Assembly: GCA_047528285.1 (NCBI GenBank)
Contig: CP180022.1
Coordinates: 372,001 to 436,000, forward strand
DNA: 64,000 bases
Source: G047528285 sp047528285
GTDB taxonomy: Bacteria > Pseudomonadota > Gammaproteobacteria > Enterobacterales > Enterobacteriaceae
Direction: 5' to 3'
The notes under the pieces are model-generated. The model ran no database searches. It was given only the letters and a program-made list of their open reading frames with translations, and was not told the DNA's origin. Shown piece after piece: positions 30,413-40,646 of the stretch (positions are counted from its first letter, which is position 1; the number at the start of each line of letters is the position of its first letter). The translations under genes and the position numbers were made by a program.

Positions 30413-30757
30413 ATGACAATGAAGGATGAGATCACAATCTATAAGCAGATAGAGATATATCTAATCAGATATGGGGTAAATTACCCATGCTCAATTAATC
30501 ACATGGTTATATATATTAAATTAATGCTTATAATATCCATATTATTTTTTTTAATTAATTTTAACGGAAGTATATTTTATGATCCTAACTTAAATTTTTT
30601 AATAACCATGGATGGTATATATGTCATAATGATTTTATTATGCATTTTTTCTAATTTTAAGAAACAAAGATTCTCAAGAAAAAGATGTTTAATAACTATA
30701 CGTGAAAAGATTTGTAAACAATCCATACAAAAAGAATATACTATCTTATTCGCTTAA
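30413..30757 (+). CDS. Doubtful hypothetical membrane protein
   Basis: A 114-residue frame starting ATG. It has two hydrophobic stretches (about 34-51 and 67-84) and a basic C-terminal tail with KKQRFSRKR. I recognise no family. The composition is that expected from AT-rich DNA (many Ile, Leu, Phe, Lys, Asn), there is no convincing ribosome binding site, and no neighbour supports it. At this AT content a chance frame of this size is possible. It is listed only because it is the longest unexplained frame in any desert. Confidence 0.2.
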   Translation: MTMKDEITIYKQIEIYLIRYGVNYPCSINHMVIYIKLMLIISILFFLINFNGSIFYDPNLNFLITMDGIYVIMILLCIFSNFKKQRFSRKRCLITIREKICKQSIQKEYTILFA

Positions 30758-31188
30758 AAGTATTCCTGATTCAGGTTCCATCTGTATATTAAAATAGACT
30801 TTCTTTATTATCATTTTTTTAAATAAATCAAAAGAATGGTCTACACACATATTAATACCAATTATCCATACAAAACTCTTTGTACCAAAAACTATTCATT
30901 GCCATATCAGGAGATAGTATCCTCTATACCTGATTGATGTTTTCTTCATGATGACTAAAATAAACCTTAAATATTATTCAATCAAGACTATCCTAATGTA
31001 GGATATTAGCGCTTAATATCGTATTCAAATTATATTAAATGTTCTCATTACATTAGAACGCTAATTATTATATAAAATATTTACTTTTCGGCAACTTTCT
31101 CCATTCTCCACCAAAATCCTGGTTATCCCTACTTTGTTAAGTAAACTTCCTACCACTTAAAAATCCTTAATAACACAAAGATTTATCT

Positions 31189-31208
31189 TTTCTTATCGCG
31201 ATAAGAAA
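31189..31208. repeat. Perfect 20-bp palindrome downstream of rpoC
   Basis: TTTCTTATCGCGATAAGAAA is fully self-complementary, with centre between 31198 and 31199. It lies about 300 bp beyond the rpoC stop (minus strand). As RNA it would fold with an 8-bp stem and CGCG loop. No long U-tract follows on either strand, so a simple terminator reading is incomplete; it could equally be an operator-type DNA site. Confidence 0.6.
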
Positions 31209-31501
31209 CTGTATTTCTATTTGAATATTTTTCTAAATTCAATAATTTTATAATGGCTCCTAAGAATTTCTAAACGCCTCTTGCTTGCCTGTACCTTAAG
31301 CATCTGTACGTTAAAAAGAAAGCAGCATAAATCTCCACTAAGATATATAGAAAATTAAACTAAACAAAAGAAGTTCATAGACAGAATCTAAAAATTTTTA
31401 GAATAAAATTCTTTTATTTTTCAATCTGTTGAATTTTAATTTAAGAAAACACTTAGGTTCTTAGGCGCCATAAAAACAGAGCACGGGTAACAAAAACCTC
31501 T

Positions 31502-34500
31502 CTACTCAATCACAGTCTTCTCTCTCTCACCCTTTCCTGCGCCGCCTAAACCTACATTTAGTAATTCAGATAGATTGGCTGAAGCTTCATCGGCGGTAAT
31601 ACTCTGTGGCACAGCAGGCACCACTTCACCCTGTAAACGATGGTGCGCACGTTCATGATGATATGCGTAACCGGTTCCAGAAGGAACTAGTCGTCCAACA
31701 ATGACATTTTCCTTCAACCCACGTAGCTCATCACGTTTTCCAGCAACAGCTGCTTCGGTCAGAACGCGCGTGGTTTCCTGGAATGACGCCGCGGAGATAA
31801 AAGACTCTGTTGCTAAAGAGGCTTTTGTAATACCAAGCAAATCACGCACGTACGTCATTTTCTCCTTACCCTCTTTTTCTAACTGACGATTTGCGATCTT
31901 GATACGCGAATATTCTGCCTGTTCACCTTCTAGAAACTCAGAGGTCCCGCTACTAACGATCGTTGCTTTACGCAACATCTGACGAACGATAACTTCAATA
32001 TGTTTATCGTTAATCTTTACACCCTGCAAACGATAAACCTCCTGAACTTCATTTACAATATACCTTGACACCGCATGCACACCACGAAGGCGCAAAATAT
32101 CATGAGGCGATTCTGGTCCATCGGAAATCACATCTCCTCGTTCTACGCGCTCACCTTCAAACACATTGAGTTGACGCCATTTTGGAATCATCTCTTCGTA
32201 AGAATCGCTACCGTCTACCGGAGAGATAACCAAGCGGCGTTTTCCTTTTGTTTCTTTACCAAAAGTAACAATACCGCTGATTTCGGCTAAAATTGCCGAA
32301 TCTTTTGGACGACGAGCTTCAAACAGATCGGCAACACGCGGTAAACCACCAGTAATATCTTTAGTTCCACTTGTTTCCTGCGGAAGACGAGCCAGTGTAT
32401 CACCACTGGTGATTTTTACGCCGTCTTCCAAATGAATAATTGCTTTACCCGGAAGAAAATACTGCGCCGGCATATCAGTCCCTGTCAGCAAGACAGCGTT
32501 TTCGCTGCCGTTGGCGTCTACAATCCGCAATGCCGGACGCAAATCTTTACTACCGCCTGTACGCTCGGCGGTATCCAAAACTACTATAGAAGACAAACCA
32601 GTCAGTTCATCTGTCTGACGGGTAATAGTCTGGCCATCTATCATATCGATGAAGCGAACAAAACCATCTACTTCGGTTATCACCGGCATTGTATGCGGAT
32701 CCCAATTAGCAACGGTCTCTCCAGCCATAATTTCTGCCCTATCCCCTTTAGCCATAACAGCACCATAAGGCACTTTATAACTTTCTTTGGTACGGCCAAA
32801 TGCGTCGATTAACTTTAGTTCCGTATTCCGTGAAGTAATAACCAGTTTTCCACTACCGTTAACAACAAACTTCGCGTTGCTAAGTCGAATCGTTCCTTTA
32901 TTTTTTACTTGAATGCTGGATTCTGCGGCGGCACGGGATGCAGCTCCACCAATATGGAACGTACGCATGGTTAGCTGCGTACCAGGTTCTCCAATGGACT
33001 GCGCGGCAATAACGCCAATAGCTTCGCCCTTGTTTACTAAATGTCCACGTGCCAAATCACGACCGTAGCAATTAGCACACACGCCAAAATCAGTATCACA
33101 GGTTACGACCGAACGTACCTTAACACTATCCACAGAATTTTCTTCCAGAAAATCGCACAATTGCTCGTTTAATAAACTATTACGATTAACAAGAATATTT
33201 TTAGTACCAGGTTTCAGGATATCTTCCGCTGTAACGCGGCCTAAAACTCGTTCACGTAGCGGTTCTTTCACATCGCTACCTTCGATTACCGGCGACATCA
33301 TAGTTCCCGCAAAAGTACCGCAGTCATTCTCGGTTACCACTAAATCTTGTGCTACATCAACTAAACGACGAGTCAGGTAACCGGAATTTGCAGTTTTCAA
33401 TGCTGTGTCTGCCAAACCTTTACGTGCGCCGTGTGTGGAAATGAAGTACTGAAGTACATTCAAACCTTCACGGAAATTCGCAGTGATCGGTGTCTCGATA
33501 ATCGAGCCATCGGGTTTGGCCATCAAACCACGCATACCGGCTAGCTGACGAATTTGCGCTGCCGAACCACGAGCACCAGAATCAGCCATCATAAATATAC
33601 TATTGAACGACACTTGACGCTCTTCCTTCCCATCGCAATTGATCACCGCTTCGGTAGAAAGATTATCCATCATCGCCTTAGCTACGCGCTCGTTAGCCGC
33701 GGCCCAGATATCAATAACCTTATTATAACGCTCACCAGCAGTAACTAACCCTGACTGAAATTGTTCTTGAATCTCAGCAACTTCAGATTCAGCTTCATCA
33801 ATAATTTCGGCTTTCTTTACCGGAATAACCATGTCATCAATACCAACCGACGAGCCAGAACGAGCCGCGTATGCAAAACCAGCATACATGATCTGGTCAG
33901 CAAAAATGACTGTCGATTTAAGACCAAGAAGACGATAGCATGTATTGAACATCTTGGAGATAGCTTTTTTACCAAGCGCCTGATTTACTAGCGAAAATGG
34001 CAACCCTTTCGGCACAATCATCCAGAGGATGGCGCGGCCAACTGTAGTGTCTACTAGATTAGTATTTTGCACCCACTCGCCGTTATTGCGTTTCTCATGT
34101 TCGGTGATCCGTACTTTAACACGCGCATGCAGTTCAGCCACACCGTCACGATAAATACGTTCCGCTTCTTTTGGCCCAGTTAGCACCATACCTTTACCCT
34201 TACCGTTGATTCGATCTCGGGTCATATAGTATAGCCCCAAAACAACATCCTGTGATGGCACAATAATAGGTTCGCCGTTAGCGGGCGAAAGAATGTTGTT
34301 AGTGGACATCATTAGTGCACGAGCTTCCAACTGAGCTTCCAGAGTTAGAGGAACGTGTACTGCCATTTGATCGCCGTCAAAATCGGCATTATACGCCGCA
34401 CACACCAATGGGTGCAATTGAATGGCTTTACCTTCAATTAAGACTGGTTCAAATGCCTGAATACCTAAACGATGTAATGTCGGTGCTCGGTTCAGCATAA

Positions 34501-35761
34501 CCGGATGTTCCCGGATGACCTCATCTAGAATATCCCAAACTACAGCTTCTTCGCGCTCTACCATTTTTTTTGCAGCCTTGATCGTCGTAGCAAGGCTCCG
34601 AAATTCAAGCTTTCCGTAAATGAAAGGTTTAAACAACTCCAGCGCCATTTTTTTTGGCAAACCACATTGGTGCAACCGTAGGTACGGGCCGACAGTGATA
34701 ACCGAACGCCCAGAATAGTCAACGCGTTTACCCAGAAGGTTCTGACGGAAACGTCCCTGTTTCCCTTTAATCATGTCAGCCAGAGATTTCAAAGGCCGCT
34801 TGTTGGAACCGGTAATAGCTCGGCCTCGGCGTCCATTATCCAACAACGCATCAACTGATTCTTGCAACATACGCTTTTCATTTCGAATGATAATATCTGG
34901 TGCAGCTAGATCTAACAACCGCTTTAAGCGGTTGTTACGGTTAATCACGCGACGATAAAGATCATTCAGATCCGAGGTCGCAAACCGACCCCCGTCCAGC
35001 GGAACCAGCGGGCGCAAATCAGGCGGGAGCACTGGCAAAACAGTAAGGATCATCCACTCTGGCTTGTTACCGCTTTGTAAGAAGGCTTCCAGAAGCTTTA
35101 TACGCTTAGTTAGCTTTTTACGCTTTGTTTCGGAATTTGTTTCTTCCAACTCCTCTCGCAATTTCTCGCATTCTTGCTGCAGATCCATATTTTTTAACAT
35201 AGCCTGGATCGCGTCAGCTCCCATCTTGGCGTCAAATTCGTCACCGAACTCTTCCAGCGCGTCCAGATACTGCTCTTCAGTCAATATTTGACTGCGCTCA
35301 AGATTGGTCATGCCACCTTCAACAACGACATAGGATTCAAAATACAGAACGCGTTCAATATCGCGCAGGGGCATATCTAGCAACAGCCCGATACGAGAGG
35401 GAAGCGATTTTAAAAACCAAATATGTGCGGTAGGAGAAGCCAGCTCGATATGGCCCATTCGCTCACGACGAACCTTTGTCTGAGTTACTTCAACGCCACA
35501 TTTTTCACAAATTACGCCGCGATGTTTCAAACGCTTGTACTTACCACATAGGCATTCGTAGTCTTTTACCGGTCCAAAAATACGCGCACAGAATAAACCA
35601 TCACGCTCCGGTTTAAAGGTACGGTAATTAATGGTTTCCGGCTTCTTCACTTCACCGAAAGACCAAGAACGAATCATGTCGGGCGAGGCTAGCGCAATTT
35701 TAATTGCATCAAACTCTTCAGGCTTGGTTTGCGCTTTCAGAAACTTAAGTAAATCTTTCAC
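31502..35761 (-). CDS. rpoC: RNA polymerase beta' subunit
   Basis: 1419 residues. The N-terminal zinc site (CLCGKYKRLKHRGVICEKC, around 70-88), the catalytic NADFDGDQMAVHVPL near 460 with its three aspartates, the bridge/trigger region QSIGEPGTQLTMRTFHIGGAAS and the second zinc cluster CDTDFGVCANCYGRDLARG are unchanged from E. coli in essentials. The C-terminus follows the family to SANLSELLNVGLGGA and then runs on for about nine residues (KGEREKTVIE), longer than the E. coli SDNE end. It follows rpoB after 98 bp containing a hairpin. Start ATG gives MKDLLKFLKAQTK, as in E. coli. Confidence 0.98.
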   Translation of the reverse strand: MKDLLKFLKAQTKPEEFDAIKIALASPDMIRSWSFGEVKKPETINYRTFKPERDGLFCARIFGPVKDYECLCGKYKRLKHRGVICEKCGVEVTQTKVRRERMGHIELASPTAHIWFLKSLPSRIGLLLDMPLRDIERVLYFESYVVVEGGMTNLERSQILTEEQYLDALEEFGDEFDAKMGADAIQAMLKNMDLQQECEKLREELEETNSETKRKKLTKRIKLLEAFLQSGNKPEWMILTVLPVLPPDLRPLVPLDGGRFATSDLNDLYRRVINRNNRLKRLLDLAAPDIIIRNEKRMLQESVDALLDNGRRGRAITGSNKRPLKSLADMIKGKQGRFRQNLLGKRVDYSGRSVITVGPYLRLHQCGLPKKMALELFKPFIYGKLEFRSLATTIKAAKKMVEREEAVVWDILDEVIREHPVMLNRAPTLHRLGIQAFEPVLIEGKAIQLHPLVCAAYNADFDGDQMAVHVPLTLEAQLEARALMMSTNNILSPANGEPIIVPSQDVVLGLYYMTRDRINGKGKGMVLTGPKEAERIYRDGVAELHARVKVRITEHEKRNNGEWVQNTNLVDTTVGRAILWMIVPKGLPFSLVNQALGKKAISKMFNTCYRLLGLKSTVIFADQIMYAGFAYAARSGSSVGIDDMVIPVKKAEIIDEAESEVAEIQEQFQSGLVTAGERYNKVIDIWAAANERVAKAMMDNLSTEAVINCDGKEERQVSFNSIFMMADSGARGSAAQIRQLAGMRGLMAKPDGSIIETPITANFREGLNVLQYFISTHGARKGLADTALKTANSGYLTRRLVDVAQDLVVTENDCGTFAGTMMSPVIEGSDVKEPLRERVLGRVTAEDILKPGTKNILVNRNSLLNEQLCDFLEENSVDSVKVRSVVTCDTDFGVCANCYGRDLARGHLVNKGEAIGVIAAQSIGEPGTQLTMRTFHIGGAASRAAAESSIQVKNKGTIRLSNAKFVVNGSGKLVITSRNTELKLIDAFGRTKESYKVPYGAVMAKGDRAEIMAGETVANWDPHTMPVITEVDGFVRFIDMIDGQTITRQTDELTGLSSIVVLDTAERTGGSKDLRPALRIVDANGSENAVLLTGTDMPAQYFLPGKAIIHLEDGVKITSGDTLARLPQETSGTKDITGGLPRVADLFEARRPKDSAILAEISGIVTFGKETKGKRRLVISPVDGSDSYEEMIPKWRQLNVFEGERVERGDVISDGPESPHDILRLRGVHAVSRYIVNEVQEVYRLQGVKINDKHIEVIVRQMLRKATIVSSGTSEFLEGEQAEYSRIKIANRQLEKEGKEKMTYVRDLLGITKASLATESFISAASFQETTRVLTEAAVAGKRDELRGLKENVIVGRLVPSGTGYAYHHERAHHRLQGEVVPAVPQSITADEASANLSELLNVGLGGAGKGEREKTVIE

Positions 35762-35792
35762 GGATTAGCTCCTATCGGAGTTGGACCTATTA

Positions 35793-35815
35793 GGTGCCTA
35801 GAACACTCAGGCACC
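35793..35815 (-). promoter_or_regulatory. Hairpin in the rpoB-rpoC spacer
   Basis: GGTGCCT (35793-35799) and AGGCACC (35809-35815) form a 7-bp perfect stem with a 9-base loop. It is in the 98-bp gap between rpoB and rpoC. No U-tract follows on the minus strand, so it is more likely an mRNA processing or stability element than a terminator (inference). Confidence 0.55.
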
Positions 35816-35859
35816 CTTATTATCAGTGCGAGTGCGAATCCCCAACTGAGAGGAAAAAA

Positions 35860-38800
35860 TTAGTTTTCTTCCAGCTCGATATTGATGCCAAGTGAGCGAA
35901 TTTCCTTTAACAAGACATTAAAGGATTCCGGCATACCGGGTTCCATCATATGATTGCCGTCTACAATGTTTTTATACATCTTTGTACGGCCGTTAACATC
36001 ATCCGACTTGACTGTAAGCATTTCCTGCAGTGTATACGCTGCGCCGTAGGCTTCTAAAGCCCAAACTTCCATCTCCCCGAAGCGCTGACCGCCAAACTGG
36101 GCCTTTCCCCCTAAAGGTTGCTGAGTAACCAGACTGTACGATCCGGTAGAGCGCGCATGCATCTTATCATCAACAAGATGGTTGAGTTTCAGCATGTACA
36201 TATAACCCACCGTGACCTGGCGCTCAAACTGCTCACCAGTTTGGCCGTCAAACAAAGTGATTTGACCGGAACTTGGCAAGCCACCGAGCTGCAATAACTC
36301 CTTAATTTCTTTTTCTTTAGCACCATCAAAAACCGGGGTAGCAATAGGCATCCCTTTCTTTAAGTTATTCGCCAAACGCAGAACTTCCTTATCGGATAAG
36401 GTACTTAGATCCACTTTCTGGCACACATCATCACCAAGATTATAGGCTCGCTGGATAAACTCACGCAGCTTGGTTATTTCTTCATGCTGTTTGAGCATGG
36501 CATTAATCTTATCGCCGATGCCTTTTGCCGCCATGCCAAGATGCGTTTCTAAAATTTGGCCGATATTCATTCGCGACGGTACCCCAAGTGGATTTAGAAC
36601 TATATCTACCGGTACACCGTTTTCATCGTAAGGCATATCTTCGATCGGATTGATTTTAGAGATAACGCCCTTGTTCCCGTGGCGACCTGCCATTTTATCG
36701 CCTGTCTGGATCTGACGTTTAACTGCCAGGGAAACCTTGACGATTTTTAGTACACCTGGGGCAAGATCATCTCCCTGAGTAATTTTGCCTCTCTTGATCG
36801 CCATCTTCTTTTCGAATTCATACTTAAGTTCTTTATACTGCTCAGCTAACTGTTCAAGCTGATTTTGCTTCTCTTCATCAGATAGCCTAAATTCCAGCAA
36901 GCGTTCAGCGGGTAGTTTATCTAGTTTATCCGCTTCAATTCCGCTAGAGATTAGTACATTTCGGATACGAGCGTAAAGGCCAGCTTCTAGGATCTTCAAT
37001 TCTTCTGTCAGATCCTTCTTAACCTGTTTGAGCTGCATTTCTTCTATTTCTAGCGCGCGATGGTCTTTTTCAACACCATCGCGGGTAAATACTTGAACAT
37101 CGATAACAGTACCTGAAACTCCATTCGGAACACGCAGCGATGAATCTTTCACGTCAGAGGCTTTTTCACCAAAAATAGCACGCAGCAATTTTTCTTCTGG
37201 TGTTAGCTGCGTCTCCCCTTTCGGCGTTACCTTTCCTACAAGGATATCACCGCCTGTCACTTCTGCTCCTATATATACAATCCCTGACTCATCTAGCTTA
37301 GAGAGCGCAGTTTCACCAACATTAGGGATATCAGCGGTAATTTCTTCAGAACCCAGCTTGGTATCGCGAGAAATGCATACCTGTTCCTGAATATGAATGG
37401 TGGTGAAACGATCTTCTTGCACTACGCGTTCGGAAACTAGCATGGAGTCTTCAAAGTTATACCCGTTCCACGGCATAAACGCGATACGCATATTTTGGCC
37501 CAATGCAAGCTCACCCAGATCGGTAGATGGACCGTCGGCCAATACATCACCGCGTTCAACCAGTTCACTCAGATAAGCGCAAGCCGTTTGGCTGATACAG
37601 GTATTTTGGTTAGAACGGGTATATTTTGTTAGATTGTAAATATCGATGCCCGCTTCTCCTGGATACATTTCATCCGGATTGACGTTAATCACGATACGGG
37701 AAGCATCCATGTACTGAACTTTTCCGCCACGTTTTGCCACGACAGTAACGCCAGAATCCACGGCGACCGCACGTTCCATACCAGTACCAACCAGCGGCTT
37801 ATCGGCACGCAACGTTGGAACCGCCTGCCGCTGCATGTTCGCACCCATTAATGCGCGGTTGGCGTCGTCGTGCTCCAAGAATGGAATTAACGATGCGCCA
37901 ACTGATACAACCTGCTGAGTGGAGACGTCCATATAGTCAACTTGTTCTAAGCAAAACAGGCCTGATTCCCCTTTACTGCGGCAAGTCACAAAATCATCAA
38001 GGAACCGGCCGTCGTCTCCGAGATTAGTGTTGGCTTGCGCGATAACAAAGTTGCCTTCTTCAATCGCTGACAGATAATGAATATCATCAGTAACAACTCC
38101 CTCCTGCACACGACGATAGGGAGTTTCAAGAAAACCGTATTCATTTGTCCGCGCATACACGGATAGCGAATTTATAAGCCCAATATTTGGTCCTTCCGGA
38201 GTTTCGATAGGGCAAACGCGACCATAATGAGTCGGATGAACATCACGCACTTCAAATCCTGCACGCTCACGAGTTAAACCGCCTGGACCCAATGCTGAGA
38301 TTCGTCGCTTATGGGTGATCTCTGATAGAGGGTTATTTTGATCCATAAATTGAGAGAGCTGACTGGAGCCAAAAAACTCTTTTACCGCCGCTGAAATTGG
38401 TTTGGCATTGATCATGTCCTGCGGCATTAATGTATCCAAATCGCCTAAAGATAGACGCTCCTTTACCGCACGCTCTACACGAACTAAGCCAACGCGAAAC
38501 TGATTTTCTGCCATTTCCCCAACCGAACGGATACGACGGTTACCTAAGTGGTCAATATCGTCTACTTCCCCTTTACCGTTACGGATATCGATAAGCTTTT
38601 TCATCACATCAACAATGTCATCTTTACTCAGAATACCAGAACCTTCTATCTTTTCACGCAGAAAAGAACGATTAAATTTCATGCGGCCTACCGCAGAAAG
38701 ATCGTAACGTTCTTCCGAAAAGAACAAGTTTTCAAACAGATTTTCAGCCGCTTCGCGTGTTGGAGGCTCCCCAGGACGCATCATTCGGTAGATTTCAACT

Positions 38801-39894
38801 AACGCGCTTAGACGATCGCTAGTCGGATCGACGCGTAGTGTTTCTGAAATATAGGCGCCGTGATCCAAGTCGTTAGTGAAGAGTGTCTCTATACGCTTGT
38901 GTCCTGCTTGGGTCAGCTTAGCCAATAAATCTAATGTCAGTTCCATATTGGCGGCAATGATGATTTCACCGGTGTGTTCATCGATATAGTCTTTAACTAC
39001 AACTTTTCCGATAATGTATTCGATAGGGACCTCAATCTGTGAGACACCGTCTTTTTCTAGTTGACGAATATGGCGCGCGGTAATACGTCGCCCCTTTTTG
39101 ACATAAACGTAAACAGCATTTTTTGCTTGAATATCAAACGATGCGGTATCACCACGTAATCGCTCAGGAATAAGTTCCATCTGCAGCTTTTTATCGTGAA
39201 TTTCGTAAACCACTTTATCAAAAAAAGTATCTAGGATCTGCCCAGTACTGTAGTTTAACGCCCGTAGAATAATAGTTGCTGGCAATTTACGACGTCTATC
39301 GATGCGAACAAACAAATTATCTTTCGGATCGAATTCAAAATCTAACCAAGAACCGCGATAAGGAATAATCCGTGCATTATAAAGCACTTTACCTGAAGAG
39401 TGTGTTTTACCCTTATCGCTATCAAAAAACACACCAGGACTACGATGCAATTGGGAAACAATAACACGTTCGGTACCATTGATAACAAAAGTACCATTAT
39501 CAGTCATAAGCGGGATTTCGCCCATGTAAACTTCTTGCTCTTTGATATCTTTTACCATATTTTCTGGCGCTTCACGCTCGTAAATAATAAGGCGCAGCTT
39601 CACGCGCAGCGGCGCAGCAAATGTCACCCCGCGGATCTGACACTCCTTGACATCAAAGATGGGTTCGCCTAAATGATAACTGATATATTGTAGTTTAGCG
39701 TTTCCACTATAGCTCCGTATAGGAAATACGGAACGGAAAGCCGCCTCTAGCCCGTACTGACCTTCCGGGTCTTGTTTGATAAACTTCTGAAACGAGTCAA
39801 GCTGAATGGAAAGAAGATAAGGAACGGCCAAAACCTTCGGACGCTTTCCGAAATCCTTACGAATACGTTTTTTTTCGGTATAGGAATAAACCAT
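35860..39894 (-). CDS. rpoB: RNA polymerase beta subunit
   Basis: 1344 residues; E. coli has 1342. The rifampicin pocket reads GSSQLSQFMDQNNPLSEITH and KRRISALGPGGL, the susceptible wild-type sequence. The active-site block GDKMAGRHGNKGVISKINP is intact, as are NRALMGANMQRQAVP and the C-terminal MEVWALEAYGAAYTLQEML. A small insertion lies near residue 270 (KNAVYVYVKKG against GKVYVEKG). The usually fixed LAVKRRIQPGDKMAG reads LAVKRQIQTGDKMAG, two changes beside the active centre. Start ATG gives MVYSYTEKKRIRKDFGKRP. A 319-bp spacer with a hairpin separates it from rplL. Confidence 0.98.
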   Translation of the reverse strand: MVYSYTEKKRIRKDFGKRPKVLAVPYLLSIQLDSFQKFIKQDPEGQYGLEAAFRSVFPIRSYSGNAKLQYISYHLGEPIFDVKECQIRGVTFAAPLRVKLRLIIYEREAPENMVKDIKEQEVYMGEIPLMTDNGTFVINGTERVIVSQLHRSPGVFFDSDKGKTHSSGKVLYNARIIPYRGSWLDFEFDPKDNLFVRIDRRRKLPATIILRALNYSTGQILDTFFDKVVYEIHDKKLQMELIPERLRGDTASFDIQAKNAVYVYVKKGRRITARHIRQLEKDGVSQIEVPIEYIIGKVVVKDYIDEHTGEIIIAANMELTLDLLAKLTQAGHKRIETLFTNDLDHGAYISETLRVDPTSDRLSALVEIYRMMRPGEPPTREAAENLFENLFFSEERYDLSAVGRMKFNRSFLREKIEGSGILSKDDIVDVMKKLIDIRNGKGEVDDIDHLGNRRIRSVGEMAENQFRVGLVRVERAVKERLSLGDLDTLMPQDMINAKPISAAVKEFFGSSQLSQFMDQNNPLSEITHKRRISALGPGGLTRERAGFEVRDVHPTHYGRVCPIETPEGPNIGLINSLSVYARTNEYGFLETPYRRVQEGVVTDDIHYLSAIEEGNFVIAQANTNLGDDGRFLDDFVTCRSKGESGLFCLEQVDYMDVSTQQVVSVGASLIPFLEHDDANRALMGANMQRQAVPTLRADKPLVGTGMERAVAVDSGVTVVAKRGGKVQYMDASRIVINVNPDEMYPGEAGIDIYNLTKYTRSNQNTCISQTACAYLSELVERGDVLADGPSTDLGELALGQNMRIAFMPWNGYNFEDSMLVSERVVQEDRFTTIHIQEQVCISRDTKLGSEEITADIPNVGETALSKLDESGIVYIGAEVTGGDILVGKVTPKGETQLTPEEKLLRAIFGEKASDVKDSSLRVPNGVSGTVIDVQVFTRDGVEKDHRALEIEEMQLKQVKKDLTEELKILEAGLYARIRNVLISSGIEADKLDKLPAERLLEFRLSDEEKQNQLEQLAEQYKELKYEFEKKMAIKRGKITQGDDLAPGVLKIVKVSLAVKRQIQTGDKMAGRHGNKGVISKINPIEDMPYDENGVPVDIVLNPLGVPSRMNIGQILETHLGMAAKGIGDKINAMLKQHEEITKLREFIQRAYNLGDDVCQKVDLSTLSDKEVLRLANNLKKGMPIATPVFDGAKEKEIKELLQLGGLPSSGQITLFDGQTGEQFERQVTVGYMYMLKLNHLVDDKMHARSTGSYSLVTQQPLGGKAQFGGQRFGEMEVWALEAYGAAYTLQEMLTVKSDDVNGRTKMYKNIVDGNHMMEPGMPESFNVLLKEIRSLGINIELEEN

Positions 39895-40213
39895 AAAGTT
39901 CCTCTAGCTAGCTGACAAGTCGATCCGCTCTGTACCCCCGCCTTAACTTTAGTACAGTACATGCAATGCTATTTATCGTATTCTGAAAATGACTATCCTC
40001 TCCACAATACTTATTTCTTAAATTATTTAGTTGTACTTTACTTAATGAGATACCGTTCCCCTGCGGGAACGTACTATAATAAGTGCATTGATATAAATAA
40101 TATTGAGGTTAATCAATGGATTAATAATTTAAAACTTCCACTAATACCATCAGGTACAAAATTGTGATTAAAAAGCCACCAGACATGAACCTAAAAAGAC
40201 TTTATGAATTCTT
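39895..40213 (-). other. rplL-rpoB intergenic spacer
   Basis: A 319-bp spacer. In E. coli this spacer carries an attenuator and an RNase III site that set the ratio of ribosomal protein to polymerase subunits. Here the only strong structure is CGTTCCC (40054-40060), loop CTGC, GGGAACG (40065-40071). No U-tract follows it on the minus strand, so partial termination is not obvious. The spacer is of ancestral size although it is AT-rich, suggesting constraint. Confidence 0.6.
40054..40071 (-). promoter_or_regulatory. Hairpin in the rplL-rpoB spacer, candidate attenuator or processing site
   Basis: A 7-bp G+C-rich stem with a 4-base loop, in an otherwise AT-rich spacer about 160 bp upstream of rpoB. 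It occupies the region where E. coli has its L7/L12-beta attenuator. The exact sequence differs and there is no T-run, so the function is inferred from place only. Confidence 0.5.
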
Positions 40214-40582
40214 TTATTTAACTTCAACAGACGCACCTGCTGCTTCTAGCACTTTCTTCAGTGCATCAGCATCATCTTTTCTCATACCTTCTTTCAGAGT
40301 GGCGGGCGCAGATTCAACCAAATCTTTAGCTTCTTTTAAACCTAAACCTGTAGCGCTTCGCACGGCTTTAATAACAGAAACTTTATTCGCACCGATTGCA
40401 CTTAAAACAACATCAAACTCAGTTTTTTCTTCTACAGCTTCAGACGAATCTTCTGCAGCAGCGACTACAGGCACTGCGGCAACAATGCCGAATTTATTTT
40501 CCATCATGGAGATAAGTTCAATTACATCCATTACAGACATTGCACCAACGGCGTCCAGAATTTGTTCTTTAGTTATAACCAT
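40214..40582 (-). CDS. rplL: 50S ribosomal protein L7/L12
   Basis: 122 residues; E. coli has 121. L7/L12 forms the mobile stalk that recruits GTPase factors. The N-terminal dimerisation helix pair (ITKEQILDAVGAMSVMDVIELISMMENKFG), the Ala-rich hinge around residues 37-48 (AAVPVVAAAED) and the C-terminal factor-binding domain with KVSVIKAVRSATGLGLKEAKDLVE are present. It follows rplJ after 64 bp, as usual, so L10 and L7/L12 remain translationally paired. Confidence 0.97.
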   Translation of the reverse strand: MVITKEQILDAVGAMSVMDVIELISMMENKFGIVAAVPVVAAAEDSSEAVEEKTEFDVVLSAIGANKVSVIKAVRSATGLGLKEAKDLVESAPATLKEGMRKDDADALKKVLEAAGASVEVK

Positions 40583-40646
40583 AACAAGTATTCCTAGAAT
40601 TCAGAAAGTGTTTGTACGTTTGCAATTGCTTCAAAACCATCGGCGA

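Larger units (their letters stand above)
29966..31501. other. Intergenic region between galU and rpoC
   Basis: About 1.5 kb. rssB would be expected upstream of galU, but no relic is readable. It contains a hairpin ATAATACC / GGTATTAT at 30193-30217, a doubtful 114-residue frame at 30413, and a 20-bp palindrome at 31189-31208. No clear U-tailed terminator for the rpoBC operon was found near 31450-31500. Confidence 0.6.
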
